Shown: piece by piece, positions 16,108 through 24,640 of the stretch
Numbering within the stretch: position 1 is the stretch's first letter
How the letters are laid out: each line of letters opens with the position of its first letter
Assembly: GCA_910578645.1 (NCBI GenBank)
Contig: CAJTQI010000001.1
Span: forward strand, 1 to 64,000
Source: an uncultured Lachnospiraceae bacterium
Lineage (GTDB): Bacteria > Bacillota > Clostridia > Lachnospirales > Lachnospiraceae
Length of the DNA: 64,000 nt
Reading direction: 5' to 3'
Notes under the pieces: model-generated
Database searches by the model: none
What the model was told of the DNA's origin: nothing
The model's input: the letters and a program-made list of their open reading frames with translations, nothing else
Position numbers and translations under genes: made by a program

Positions 16108-16464
16108 ATGGACAAATTAACATTTAGGGAGGAAGAAACAGTGTTTGGTAAACCCAAGAAATTAAAAAGAATTTCATATGATACAGTGTCCTATATTCAA
16201 ATCGAAACAGAAGCAATTCGTGATTTCAATGACAAACAGATGATTTCAAGTTATTGTCTTCATAAGCTGGAATTGGTGAATTGGTATATTGAACTTATTA
16301 GGGCAGGAAGTGAGAAATATATTGTTCCACAATCGATACAGGAACTTGAAAGTATTAGATCACAGCTGAGAGAGTGCCAAAAACAGATTATGAGTGTAAA
16401 AATAAAGCCCCTCGCTGACCGTCCACTTATGGACATCAAATATCCAAAAGGATATGAGGGATAG
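16108..16464 (+). CDS. hypothetical protein, 118 residues
   Basis: Open from TTG 16081; ATG 16108 (MDKLTFREEETVFGKP) is the more likely start but neither has a strong ribosome binding site. Charged, soluble, no family recognised. It is separated by 33 bp from the next gene (a membrane protein) and probably co-transcribed. Confidence 0.5.
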   Translation: MDKLTFREEETVFGKPKKLKRISYDTVSYIQIETEAIRDFNDKQMISSYCLHKLELVNWYIELIRAGSEKYIVPQSIQELESIRSQLRECQKQIMSVKIKPLADRPLMDIKYPKGYEG

Positions 16465-16497
16465 ATAGAGATCATATTATAGCGGGGGAAAATTGTT

Positions 16498-16935
16498 ATG
16501 GCGGTAATCTATCAAAAAGAACAAAAAAAGTTTAGTTTCTTTTTAAAAAAAAGTATGATTTTGTTGTTTCTTGGAATCGTGTTACATGTTTTTGGTTTGA
16601 CGTTTTTAGGCGAAATGAGTTATTTTGCCTGCTGCACGGTGATTCTAGTAGGAGTAGAATATATTATATTGCATCATATTACATATTTTACTGGTGAAAA
16701 GATTGAACGTATGATCAGCGTATTCTTTTATACAGGTATTGCAAGTTTGATCTTGAAATTATGTACATCGCTAATTTTTAAAGAAGATTATTATGCGGGT
16801 ATTGGTCTGTTCAGAGGAGTGTACGGTATAATCATTTTTTGTTTGAACATTGGTGTGATGTTGTTGCCTTTATCGATTGTAATTATGTTAGTGAAATATA
16901 GAAAGATAATTAAGTTTTTTAAGTCAATCTTTTAG
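16498..16935 (+). CDS. small membrane protein, four predicted TM segments
   Basis: 145 residues. Hydrophobic segments at about 19-38 (MILLFLGIVLHVFGLTFL), 42-62, 74-93 and 108-130, with a basic C-terminus (VKYRKIIKFFKSIF). Ribosome binding site GGGGGAAAA at 16484-16492. No family recognised. Its location in an accessory block leaves immunity or transport roles open. Confidence 0.6.
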   Translation: MAVIYQKEQKKFSFFLKKSMILLFLGIVLHVFGLTFLGEMSYFACCTVILVGVEYIILHHITYFTGEKIERMISVFFYTGIASLILKLCTSLIFKEDYYAGIGLFRGVYGIIIFCLNIGVMLLPLSIVIMLVKYRKIIKFFKSIF

Positions 16936-17142
16936 ATGATTCATTCAGAACGAGTATTATGGATTCGAGAATCTTTGAAAGGAGATGGAAATACATAAAA
17001 AATATTTCCTACTTGCGTGCTTATATAGTATTCTTATTGGCAACAGCTAATGCGTTACCCGAATTGTTGATATGAGGAATTTATATTCAAGGCGCTTCCC
17101 TGTATTGAGGAGGCGCTAAATTATTCTATGAGGGAGGAAGAT

Positions 17143-17328
17143 ATGAAGCTGAATGATGTAGAAAAGAAACCTTGCGCGAAATGCCCATACAAATTAGGGC
17201 TAGTGGAGACACTGGTCAGTCCATGCCCACAGTGTATGCAGAATGGTTACAGTGCTTATGAGTGGTTACGGAAAATGCAGTATCAGGGGAAAGAGCCAAA
17301 GAACAAGGATAAATGGAACAGAATATAA
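17143..17328 (+). CDS. small Cys-pair protein, 61 residues
   Basis: ATG 17143 follows GGGAGG with 5-nt spacing. CAKCPY and CPQCMQNG give two C-x2-C pairs, a likely zinc ribbon. Basic C-terminus. Similar short proteins occur on Clostridial elements; no function recognised. Confidence 0.6.
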   Translation: MKLNDVEKKPCAKCPYKLGLVETLVSPCPQCMQNGYSAYEWLRKMQYQGKEPKNKDKWNRI

Positions 17329-17353
17329 GAGTGCGGTTTATTGGGGGATCGTT

Positions 17354-17410
17354 ATGGAAGAAGAGTATAAAAAAGCTTTGGAACAGATCAGCAGGAAAAA
17401 TCTATGGTGA
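17354..17410 (+). CDS. possible 18-residue peptide
   Basis: ATG 17354 follows GGGGGATCG and reads MEEEYKKALEQISRKNLW; the stop TGA overlaps the ATG at 17410 of the next small ORF. Could be a leader or a translated spacer. Confidence 0.3.
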   Translation: MEEEYKKALEQISRKNLW

Positions 17411-17574
17411 TGCCGTATCTCATACCCGCTTGGCTATATATTCTTGTTATAGGATATAAGGAAAGGGGTGAGATCATATTGTCAAGAAAAGTGATTCTTG
17501 ACGCATTGCTGTTAGCGCTCACGGCTGGCATCATCATCGTAAAGGCAATATATGAGATGGAAAGTGCGTTGTAG
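17410..17574 (+). CDS. small hydrophobic protein, 54 residues
   Basis: Reads MPYLIPAWLYILVIGYK then a charged loop and VILDALLLALTAGIIIVKAIYE, giving two short hydrophobic segments. It starts at ATG 17410 overlapping the preceding 18-codon ORF; an inner TTG start at 17479 after AAAGGGG would leave one segment. Not recognised. Confidence 0.4.
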   Translation: MPYLIPAWLYILVIGYKERGEIILSRKVILDALLLALTAGIIIVKAIYEMESAL

Positions 17575-17604
17575 AAAGCAGCAGACGGGATAAAGGGTAC
17601 AGGC

Positions 17605-17635
17605 AGGGGATTCCTGAAAGGGGGGTCCCTTTTTT
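17605..17635 (+). terminator. probable rho-independent terminator
   Basis: AGGGGATTCC (17605-17614) can pair with GGGGGTCCCT (17621-17630), followed by six T. It closes the small-gene run before the DUF932 gene. Confidence 0.6.
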
Positions 17636-17688
17636 GCACCCTGCTACCGACATATGGAAAGATAAAATAAGAAAAGGAGATGATTTTT

Positions 17689-18621
17689 ATGGCAGCAAAT
17701 GTAGAAACAATGTTTTCTGTTAGGGAGAAACCGTGGCACGGATTAGGTACGATCGTCATGGAAGCACCTGCATCAGCAGATGCCCTCCGGCTTGCGGGGC
17801 TGGACTGGAAGGTGGTGCAGGAGCCTGTGTATACGGGTTATAACGAAATGGTGAAGGGGTATAAGGCAAACGTACGCAGCTCCGACAGGAAGGTGCTGGG
17901 AGTGGTGTCCGACCGCTACAAGGTGGTGCAGAACGTGGACGCTTTCAGCTTTACCGATGAATTGCTGGGGAAGGGCGTCCGCTATGAGACAGCTGGGTCA
18001 TTGCAGGAGGGGAAGAAGGTCTGGCTTCTTGCAAGGCTTCCGCAGGAGTATATCATCGCCGGGGAGCGGATCAGCCCCTATCTGGTGTTCTCCAACACCC
18101 ATGACGGTTCCGGCTCTGTGAAAGTGGCGGTTACCCCTGTAAGGGTGGTATGCAACAATACTTTGAACCTTGCTTTGGATACTGCAAAGCGGAGCTTTTC
18201 CATGATCCATACGGGCAACATCCATGACAAGATACAGGAGGCGAAGGACACGCTCTTTATGGCGGAGCAGTATATGGACAGCCTCGGCATCGAGTTTGAG
18301 CAGCTCCGCAGGCAGAAGATAACGGATGCGCAGGTAAAAGAATATATCGAAATGCTCCTGCCGATGGAAGAGAATGTAACGTCGATCCAGAGCAAGAACA
18401 TCATCAGGCTACGGAAGGATATGGAGCGGCGGTATTATGACGCTCCCGACCTGCAGAAGGTGGGGAACAATGCGTACCGTTTTATCAATGCAGTCTCCGA
18501 TTTTGCAACGCACAGCGAGCCGCTGCGCAGGACGGCAAACTATAACGAGAATCTGTTTGCCCGCACTGTTGACGGCAACCCGCTGATCGACAAGGCATAT
18601 CAGCTTGTAAAAGCGGCATAA
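17689..18621 (+). CDS. DUF932 / TIGR03299 phage-plasmid-like protein
   Basis: 310 residues from ATG 17689 (AAAAGGAGATG upstream). Starts MAANVETMFSVREKPWHGLG, the conserved opening of the TIGR03299/DUF932 family, followed by the repeated strand pattern around VVQNVDAFSF and VRVVCNNTLNLAL. The family is frequent on plasmids, phages and integrative elements next to recombination genes; biochemical role unknown, with proposals of a single-strand DNA or recombination function. Here it precedes YqaJ and a Rad52-like protein, supporting that link. Confidence 0.85.
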   Translation: MAANVETMFSVREKPWHGLGTIVMEAPASADALRLAGLDWKVVQEPVYTGYNEMVKGYKANVRSSDRKVLGVVSDRYKVVQNVDAFSFTDELLGKGVRYETAGSLQEGKKVWLLARLPQEYIIAGERISPYLVFSNTHDGSGSVKVAVTPVRVVCNNTLNLALDTAKRSFSMIHTGNIHDKIQEAKDTLFMAEQYMDSLGIEFEQLRRQKITDAQVKEYIEMLLPMEENVTSIQSKNIIRLRKDMERRYYDAPDLQKVGNNAYRFINAVSDFATHSEPLRRTANYNENLFARTVDGNPLIDKAYQLVKAA

Positions 18622-18684
18622 ACTGAAAGAAATAAAGAAAATATATATCCTTTTGGTCTAAAGGGGACAGTATATCACGGGAAG

Positions 18685-18732
18685 AAGAATTAAGGGCGGC
18701 TGGACATTATGCTCCGGTTGTCCTTAATTCTT
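18685..18732. terminator. 19-bp hairpin between DUF932 and yqaJ genes
   Basis: AAGAATTAAGG at 18685-18695 pairs perfectly with CCTTAATTCTT at 18722-18732, and the stem continues through G-T-tolerant pairing (GCGGCTGG with CCGGTTGT) to a 10-nt loop. The 3-prime T-run is short. A bidirectional terminator or mRNA stability element. Confidence 0.6.
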
Positions 18733-18852
18733 TCATATTAGAAGAAACAGCAGCAGTGTAAATTATCCGGGGAAATATACGGCGTTCTCGGAAATGTTGC
18801 TGTCAGAGAAAATCTTACAGGATATTTTGGAAAAAAACAGAGGAGGAACAGT

Positions 18853-19782
18853 ATGTTTGACAAAATACCATTATCAGGAGTCAGCAACGAAGAATGGCTC
18901 CGATTAAGGAAATCGGGTATCGGCGGCTCTGACGTAGGGGCGATCTGTGGCGTGAACCCCTACAGCAGCGCCATGAAGGTATTTCAGGATAAGACAAGCG
19001 AATCTGTGGAAGAACAGGACAGCGAAGCAATCCGTATCGGGCATGATCTGGAAGACTATGTAGCGCAGCGGTTTACAGAAGCTACCGGATTAAAGGTGCG
19101 GAAGTCCAATTTCATGTACCGGAGTAAGGAACATCCCTTCATGATTGCAGATGTGGACAGGCTAATCGTGGGTGAGGACGCGGGGCTGGAATGCAAGACA
19201 GCCAGTGCCTACAATGCGGACAAGTGGGCGGACGGGAACATCCCGCTCCATTATGTGATGCAGTGCTACCATTACATGGCAGTTACGGGAAAACCGGTGT
19301 GGTATATCGCGGCAGTCATCTTAGGAAGGGAATTTACCTACCGCAGACTGGAGTGGGATGATGACCTGATCGAGCGGCTCATATCTATAGAAGATGATTT
19401 TTGGAATAACTATGTGGTGAAAGGTATCATACCGCCGCCGGATGGTAGCAGAGCCTGTGATGAAGTGTTGGAACAGTATTTCCATACCGCAAGGAAAGCG
19501 AGTGCCATTGAACTGATCGGGTTTGATGAAAAGCTGCGGAGGCGCGAGGAGATCCTCGGTTTTATCTCCGAACTGCAGGCGGAGCAGAAACAGATCGAGC
19601 AGGAAGTGAAACTCTTCATGCAGGATAATGAATTGGCGAGCAGTGACAGTTTCCGTGTTTCATGGAAAAATATCGACTCCACAAAGCTTGATACGAAGCG
19701 TATTAAGGAAGAAAGACCGGAACTTTATGCCGATTATGGTAAGGTATCCCATTCCAGAAGGTTTGAAGTGAAGGCGGCATAG
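18853..19782 (+). CDS. YqaJ-family viral recombinase (lambda-exonuclease-like)
   Basis: 309 residues. The YqaJ nuclease core is seen as KSGIGGSDVGAICG (21-33), the metal Asp in MIADVDRL (about 100) and ECKTA (113-117), a PD-(D/E)XK site. These alkaline exonucleases resect double-strand ends to make 3-prime overhangs for a single-strand annealing protein. The C-terminal 100 residues are a charged coiled coil. It works with the Rad52-like protein encoded 360 bp downstream. AGAGGAGGAAC precedes ATG 18853. Confidence 0.88.
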   Translation: MFDKIPLSGVSNEEWLRLRKSGIGGSDVGAICGVNPYSSAMKVFQDKTSESVEEQDSEAIRIGHDLEDYVAQRFTEATGLKVRKSNFMYRSKEHPFMIADVDRLIVGEDAGLECKTASAYNADKWADGNIPLHYVMQCYHYMAVTGKPVWYIAAVILGREFTYRRLEWDDDLIERLISIEDDFWNNYVVKGIIPPPDGSRACDEVLEQYFHTARKASAIELIGFDEKLRRREEILGFISELQAEQKQIEQEVKLFMQDNELASSDSFRVSWKNIDSTKLDTKRIKEERPELYADYGKVSHSRRFEVKAA

Positions 19783-19793
19783 GAGGGGTGACT

Positions 19794-20168
19794 ATGGATG
19801 AAAAGGAGTTGCGGGAACTGTTACAGCAGAGGCTCCATCTGGAACTTATGTGCTTTAAAGATTCCATGCTCCAACAGGATAAAGAAGATATCTTCAAGGC
19901 TTCTTACAGGATCGAAATTTATGTGAATCTGTACGAAATTCTGTTAGTACATACAGAAAATTTACAGAGCAGCATGATGAGGGAACTTTTGGGACTGGGT
20001 TTTGGCATACTGGATTCGCTGTATCAAGAATGGTTGGACAGGGAGGACGGTTTTTATGCGGAGCTTAGAGAGTACGCGTGTTATGAACTGGAAGCGTTAC
20101 CGAGAAAAGTAGAGCCGTATGCGGAAGAGGAGGGAAAAGATGGAACAGAATCTGATCAGGCTGCTTAA
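19794..20168 (+). CDS. hypothetical protein between yqaJ and the Rad52-like gene
   Basis: 124 residues from ATG 19794 (AGGAGGGG upstream). Helical; LHLELMCFKDSMLQQDKEDIFKAS then a middle segment with MRELLGLGFGILDSLYQEW. It is somewhat like DUF3848 proteins found on the same class of elements, but I am not sure. It starts 11 bp after the YqaJ stop and overlaps the next gene by 29 bp, so it belongs to the recombination operon. Confidence 0.6.
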   Translation: MDEKELRELLQQRLHLELMCFKDSMLQQDKEDIFKASYRIEIYVNLYEILLVHTENLQSSMMRELLGLGFGILDSLYQEWLDREDGFYAELREYACYELEALPRKVEPYAEEEGKDGTESDQAA

Positions 20169-20943
20169 GGCGGATGAGATCGAGTGCAGGGTGGCTGTTA
20201 TCAAAGAAAACGGACTTAGCCTGTTGCTATATAAGGACGCGAGGGTTGACCAACGTATCCTTGACGAGACCTTCGGACCTTTTGGGTGGAAACGGAGCCA
20301 CCAGAGCATAGAGGGGAATCTTTACTGCACAGTGGAGATTCTTGATAAGGAAACCGGAGAATGGGTAGCGAAACAGGACGTGGGCACCATGAGTTATTCG
20401 GAGAAAGAGAAGGGGCAGGCTTCCGACAGCTTCAAGCGGGCGTGCTTCAACTGGGGTATCGGCAGGGAACTCTATACTGCGCCTTTTATCTGGATTCCGG
20501 CAGGAAAGGCTGCGATCCAGAGTAAGGAGAACCGATTTTTCTGTAATGACCGTTTTTCCGTATTTTCCATCCAATACAATGATGACCGGGAGATCAGCGC
20601 CCTTGTGATCGTGAATGAAGGAGGACAGCTTGTCTACGAGTTGAAAGAAAAAGGTAAAGGTACTGCGGCTGCCCAGAAAGGGACTGTCGGAACAGATGGG
20701 AATAAAGCGGAAACGGCGCAAAAGCCGGCGCAGAAGAATACGGCGGGGAAAGCGCAGAAAGATTCCGCTTCCATATCTAAAGAGCAGATGGAATCCCTGC
20801 AGGCGGAACTTGACAGGACAGGCGTATCTATGGAGACAGTGCAGAACCGCTATCAGATACAGGAGCCGGGTGCGATGAACGCGGAACTCTATGGCAGGGT
20901 GATGTCCGCGCTGAAACGGACGAAGTCAACGGAGGCAGCATAA
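20140..20943 (+). CDS. Rad52/Sak-like single-strand annealing protein
   Basis: 267 residues from ATG 20140 (GAGGGAAAAG upstream). The N-terminal 150 residues match the Rad52/22 pattern: YKDARVDQRILDETFGPFGW, then CTVEILDKETGEW, then DSFKRACFNWGIGRELYTAPFIW. A Lys/Ala/Gln-rich linker (about 180-215) leads to a short C-terminal helical domain. Such proteins anneal complementary ssDNA and partner with an exonuclease, here YqaJ. The pair would serve element replication, repair or recombination after transfer. Overlaps the preceding gene by 29 bp. Confidence 0.82.
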   Translation: MEQNLIRLLKADEIECRVAVIKENGLSLLLYKDARVDQRILDETFGPFGWKRSHQSIEGNLYCTVEILDKETGEWVAKQDVGTMSYSEKEKGQASDSFKRACFNWGIGRELYTAPFIWIPAGKAAIQSKENRFFCNDRFSVFSIQYNDDREISALVIVNEGGQLVYELKEKGKGTAAAQKGTVGTDGNKAETAQKPAQKNTAGKAQKDSASISKEQMESLQAELDRTGVSMETVQNRYQIQEPGAMNAELYGRVMSALKRTKSTEAA

Positions 20944-20993
20944 GCTGAGATGACTGGAAAAAAGAGTGGACAGACTGGAGGGGGAGATGACAT

Positions 20994-21905
20994 ATGATGA
21001 GCTTTGAGGAATTTACAGAGGATGTATTAAAAGAGATCCGTTTGAAGATGGGAGACGCATTTCAGATCGGGAAACGTGATGTGGTCAAAAATAATGATGT
21101 GAAACAGACAGGGATCGAGGTCATAAAAGAAGAAGCCAATATCGGACCGTGTGTATATCTGGATGAGTTTTACAGGAAATATGAATCCGGTGGGATGAGG
21201 TTTGGTGAGATCGTGGATGAGGTATACAGGCTGATCCTGAAACATGAGGAGGATACACCGGATGTTGACCTGTCGGGATTCCGAAGCTGGGAAATCGTCC
21301 GTGAGAACATTTATCCGAAACTCGTTAATGCGGAACAGAGTAAGGAACTGCTTGAAAAGATACCGCACAGGAACTTTATGGATCTGGCGGTGGTCTACTA
21401 TGCCGTGGCAAGAGACCAGGAACAGAAGGACATCGGGACGATCCTTATCTATAACGGGCATATGAAGATATGGGAGCAGGATGAAGATGATCTCTACCGG
21501 ACGGCTATGATGAACATGTGTGTTGACGGTGAAGCGGATTTTAGCGATATCAGAACCATTGTAGAACGCATGACGGGCATTACCTTTACGAAAGATGACG
21601 GTGACGCTTCAAAGGATACGGATATGTACGTGCTGACAAACAGCCGCAGACGCTTTGGGGCGGCTGAGATCCTTGATAAGAAGACACTGCGGATGATCGC
21701 GGATCAGATCGGGGATGCGTTTATCGTACTTCTGAGTTCCGTACATGAAACCATTGTTCTGCCGTCGAAGGATGAAACAGAGTATGAGGTACTGGCACAT
21801 ATGGTACGGAGTATCAATAAGACGCAGGTAGAAGAGGAAGAGCGTTTATCCGATCATGTGTATGTGTACAGCAGGGATGAGGAGATGTTGAAGATTGTTG
21901 CATGA
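20994..21905 (+). CDS. DUF5688 family protein
   Basis: 303 residues from ATG 20994 or 20997, after GAGGGGGAG. The order of segments (FTEDVLKEIRLKMGD, NNDVKQTGIEVIKEEANIGPCVYLDEFY, LVNAEQSKELLEKIPHRNFMDLAVVYY, MYVLTNSRRRFGAAEIL, FIVLLSSVHETIVLP) is that of DUF5688, a family carried in multiple copies by Lachnospiraceae mobile elements. Function unknown; cytoplasmic, no membrane segment. It lies at the end of the GC-richer recombination block. Confidence 0.8.
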   Translation: MMSFEEFTEDVLKEIRLKMGDAFQIGKRDVVKNNDVKQTGIEVIKEEANIGPCVYLDEFYRKYESGGMRFGEIVDEVYRLILKHEEDTPDVDLSGFRSWEIVRENIYPKLVNAEQSKELLEKIPHRNFMDLAVVYYAVARDQEQKDIGTILIYNGHMKIWEQDEDDLYRTAMMNMCVDGEADFSDIRTIVERMTGITFTKDDGDASKDTDMYVLTNSRRRFGAAEILDKKTLRMIADQIGDAFIVLLSSVHETIVLPSKDETEYEVLAHMVRSINKTQVEEEERLSDHVYVYSRDEEMLKIVA

Positions 21906-22053
21906 TGACGGTGCTTGCAGTGTTGGTGTAAAGAGCGGGAAGTCTTATCAGTGATAGGATGACCTGCTCTTTTTGAGCTGATTTATACGCAAAGAAAGAG
22001 AGTGGCAGATGAGGTATGCATGATGAAACATACAGAGGAAGAAGGTGGACAGA

Positions 22054-22341
22054 ATGGAGAAAAGCGGATTGTTGGAGATAATCGCAGCACATAGAACAGG
22101 AGACCCACTGGATGAGATCATGGCGAAAGACAAAGATTATCAGGATGCGTTGGTGCAGCAACAGGTTGCGTTTGATATGTTGGATGAATTGGAACTTACA
22201 AAGGAGCAGAGGAGTGTGATAGATCAGGCAATAACGGCAAACAATCATTTCGGTGCGGTATATGGAGCGGCTGCTTATCGCTTTGGGCTGGAAGATGGAA
22301 TCAAGGTGAGGGTGGAGATGGATGAAATCTTGAAGTCTTAG
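22054..22341 (+). CDS. hypothetical protein, 95 residues
   Basis: ATG 22054 follows GAAGGTGGACAGA. Helical, acidic: LLEIIAAHRTGDPLDEIMAKDKDYQDAL then ELTKEQRSVIDQAITANNHFGAVYGAAAYRFGLEDG. The second part resembles a short DUF-type helical bundle common next to DUF5688 genes, but I cannot name it. It is the last gene of the GC-richer block. Confidence 0.6.
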   Translation: MEKSGLLEIIAAHRTGDPLDEIMAKDKDYQDALVQQQVAFDMLDELELTKEQRSVIDQAITANNHFGAVYGAAAYRFGLEDGIKVRVEMDEILKS

Positions 22342-22394
22342 TGATGATGGTATGCAATGATTTGATGGATTAAATATAGGAGCATTGATATCAA

Positions 22395-22429
22395 CGGTAT
22401 AGAATGGTAGTGAAATACCATATATACCG
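22395..22429. repeat. interrupted 13-bp palindrome, possible origin or operator
   Basis: CGGTATA-ga-ATGGTA (22395-22409), loop GTGAAA, TACCAT-a-TATACCG (22416-22429). All 13 base pairs match apart from the GA/A bulge. Rolling-circle and MobT-type nicking sites are typically hairpins of this kind in front of the rep gene; an operator is the alternative. Confidence 0.5.
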
Positions 22430-22751
22430 GCTGATACCAGTGCAATATAATATGTGCTTGCGATTGAAAGCAGATGAAATATAAAAGGAATAAGAAGATC
22501 GATAGGAAATTTTCTTTTTTATTCCGTAGATTTGAAATAGTTGAAATAAGCTATTAAATTCATTCCTATAGATTATTGCATTTGTACTAATTTGAAAATA
22601 TTTTTACACCATAATTGATGCGAACAGAATTTTTTTAATATAAGCAGTTGCAAATAATGGATTCCCCTTTGAGACAAAAAGAATGTGGTAGAATACAAAA
22701 CATTTGATCTGTTAATAGATTGGACATGGGAGAATCAAATTTGAACACCAT

Positions 22752-22838
22752 AATCATTTTTATGCTCTATTTGATGATCCTGTTTATGCGGATATTATTT
22801 TTCATGAGATACAGGATTATGAAAATAAGATAATTTAA
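22752..22838 (+). pseudogene. RelE-type toxin C-terminal remnant
   Basis: Short open stretch reading NHFYALFDDPVYADIIFHEI then QDYENKII and stop. It matches the C-terminal strand pattern of the toxin at 14021-14353 (VIVDGMFHELQDYEG). The rest of the gene is gone. Confidence 0.6.
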
Positions 22839-22906
22839 GATTGAAAATGAATTAGGCAATACAACATCTGAAGGTATTAGTGAAATATAATATGTTATTA
22901 AAAGGG

Positions 22907-22941
22907 CAGTTCCTATTAACCTATAATAGGGATTGTTTTTT
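22907..22941 (+). terminator. rho-independent terminator
   Basis: CAGTTCCTATTA (22907-22918) pairs with TAATAGGGATTG (22924-22935), 12 pairs including two G-T, followed by six T. It separates upstream transcription from the replication-type gene at 23201. Confidence 0.8.
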
Positions 22942-23200
22942 ATGTAAATAAAAGCGGATGAACTATTCAATTCATTAATAGATGTATTGAGGAATGTTAA
23001 TTATTATATATGGGAATGTACTGTAATCATTATAGAGTTTATTTGTGATAATAATATAAAAATATTTTTGTATATAACTATTAAATATATGATAGATAAA
23101 AATGCATATATATATGTTCTATATTTCATTTATAACATCTAATATAGGGGATACTATTTTATGCAGTGAAAGCAATTAAAAAAGGAAAGGGGTGTTTGTA

Positions 23201-24469
23201 ATGTTTTCATCAATGGGCTATCATACATTTGCAGTATCAATGAATTTAACGAAGGAAGAGGCGACGCGACTGTTTAACGACTTCAAAAAGTATAGGGACA
23301 GAACTCAAAAAATATGTATTATCGAGTGCCCAAAGTACAAAAAGGATCCGTCAGGCAGACATTATGAGGTGAAGTATCTTGGTCAGTATAAAGGGATCAG
23401 CTGGAGAATACGGTTCAGCAATAGTGGTTTTATGATGAATGGTCAATATATGAGCTGCAGTGTCAAGGCGATAATTAATCCTAAGATACTTACAGGAGAA
23501 AAAAGCTATATTATGGCAGCAAATGCAGGCTATTTGGAGAGAATTGAGGAAATCTTTAATACAGAGGCAAAAAGGATTTCACCTGTTCTAAGAGAGTTTG
23601 GAAGTTATTCTTTAAATAGGCTTGATTATTGTATCAATATTGCCGCTTCTGAAGTAAGAACCCTACCTGTGGAATGTGGCAAGGATTTGCCTAAGAAGAT
23701 AATGCAGTTAATAAGGTATGGTGATATTCCCAAGAAATTTTCAATGGGCTATGATGATAAATATCAGTTTTACTTAAAAAGCGGAACAGTTGTCATTAAC
23801 TGTTACTGGAAATACCCTGAACTAGTAAGGGATTTTGAAGAATGTGATGATTTGGAAGAATCCCGCGATATTATTCGCTTTGAGGTGCAGTATAAATATC
23901 CTAAAATAATCCAATCAATAGAGAAGATAAAAAAGAACCCTGCAAAATATAGAATAGATACGATACGTAACTTGGATATGCAGACAGCATGTGATTCAGA
24001 TGAGCCCATCGAAGTTCGCGACATGAAGTGTCGACAGTCAGTGGAGTTGCTTAGCAGCTGTCCGCCTATTCAGTTATCAAAGAAAATGTATATGATAAAC
24101 ATGATGGCTGATGAAATGTGTATGAATGTAATAAAAAATTATTACAATAAAACCATAAAGCCGGGAGACTATTATTCGTATCATTATGCAGAAAGGATAA
24201 TTCTGAATCAAGTCTCGAAGGGTGAGAAGATATACAGACTTACAGATGCATTAAAACTGATTAGAGAAAAAGGTGGGATTGCCAATGCTAAAGCTGGTAT
24301 GTGCGGCAATGATTTGGAAGAGTTTTGCAGATCATTAAGGGATTTGAGAAAACTGAGAATTAACCCGGTACTAATTCCAGATGAATGGGGTATTGATCAT
24401 ATCCAAAATCTGTTTGATGCTTATTATGATCAGCTTAATAAGGAAGATACTTTACAATGGAGTGTATAA
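23201..24469 (+). CDS. Rep_trans/MobT-like or phage gene II-like replication protein
   Basis: 422 residues from ATG 23201 (GGAAAGGGG 8 nt upstream; GTG 23192 possible). I see the layout of rolling-circle initiators of the Rep_trans/MobT or phage X/gene II type: SLNRLDYCINIA near 135 (strand with R-x-D), a Tyr/Lys element (YLKSGTVVINCYWKYPEL near 195) and IIRFEVQYKYPKI near 225. The N-terminal and C-terminal parts are helical and unassigned. Such proteins nick an origin or oriT. No strict HUH motif is visible. A second protein of similar layout follows, and ParB and FtsK genes lie downstream, consistent with a mobilization/replication module. Function is inferred from pattern only. Confidence 0.5.
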   Translation: MFSSMGYHTFAVSMNLTKEEATRLFNDFKKYRDRTQKICIIECPKYKKDPSGRHYEVKYLGQYKGISWRIRFSNSGFMMNGQYMSCSVKAIINPKILTGEKSYIMAANAGYLERIEEIFNTEAKRISPVLREFGSYSLNRLDYCINIAASEVRTLPVECGKDLPKKIMQLIRYGDIPKKFSMGYDDKYQFYLKSGTVVINCYWKYPELVRDFEECDDLEESRDIIRFEVQYKYPKIIQSIEKIKKNPAKYRIDTIRNLDMQTACDSDEPIEVRDMKCRQSVELLSSCPPIQLSKKMYMINMMADEMCMNVIKNYYNKTIKPGDYYSYHYAERIILNQVSKGEKIYRLTDALKLIREKGGIANAKAGMCGNDLEEFCRSLRDLRKLRINPVLIPDEWGIDHIQNLFDAYYDQLNKEDTLQWSV

Positions 24470-24640
24470 AAGAATAGTAAGGAAGTCTTGCTTTAACAGC
24501 AGAGACTTTAATATTTATAAGATATCCCGCTAAAAATTACTGGGAATGGCTTCTATGGTTATCTGGCTGATCAGGCATGGTAGTAAAGAGCAACAGACTT
24601 ACCAATATGTAAAAAAGTTTTGCATATTGGAGGGATATAT

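Larger units (their letters stand above)
22342..23200. other. 860-bp AT-rich region upstream of the replication-type gene
   Basis: No intact gene. It holds the interrupted palindrome at 22395-22429, a RelE-type toxin remnant at 22752-22838, a terminator at 22907-22941, two copies of a TG(A/C)AATATAATATGT block (22440 and 22881 regions), and very AT-rich sequence to 23160. This is the most likely place for an origin of replication or transfer of the element. Confidence 0.45.
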
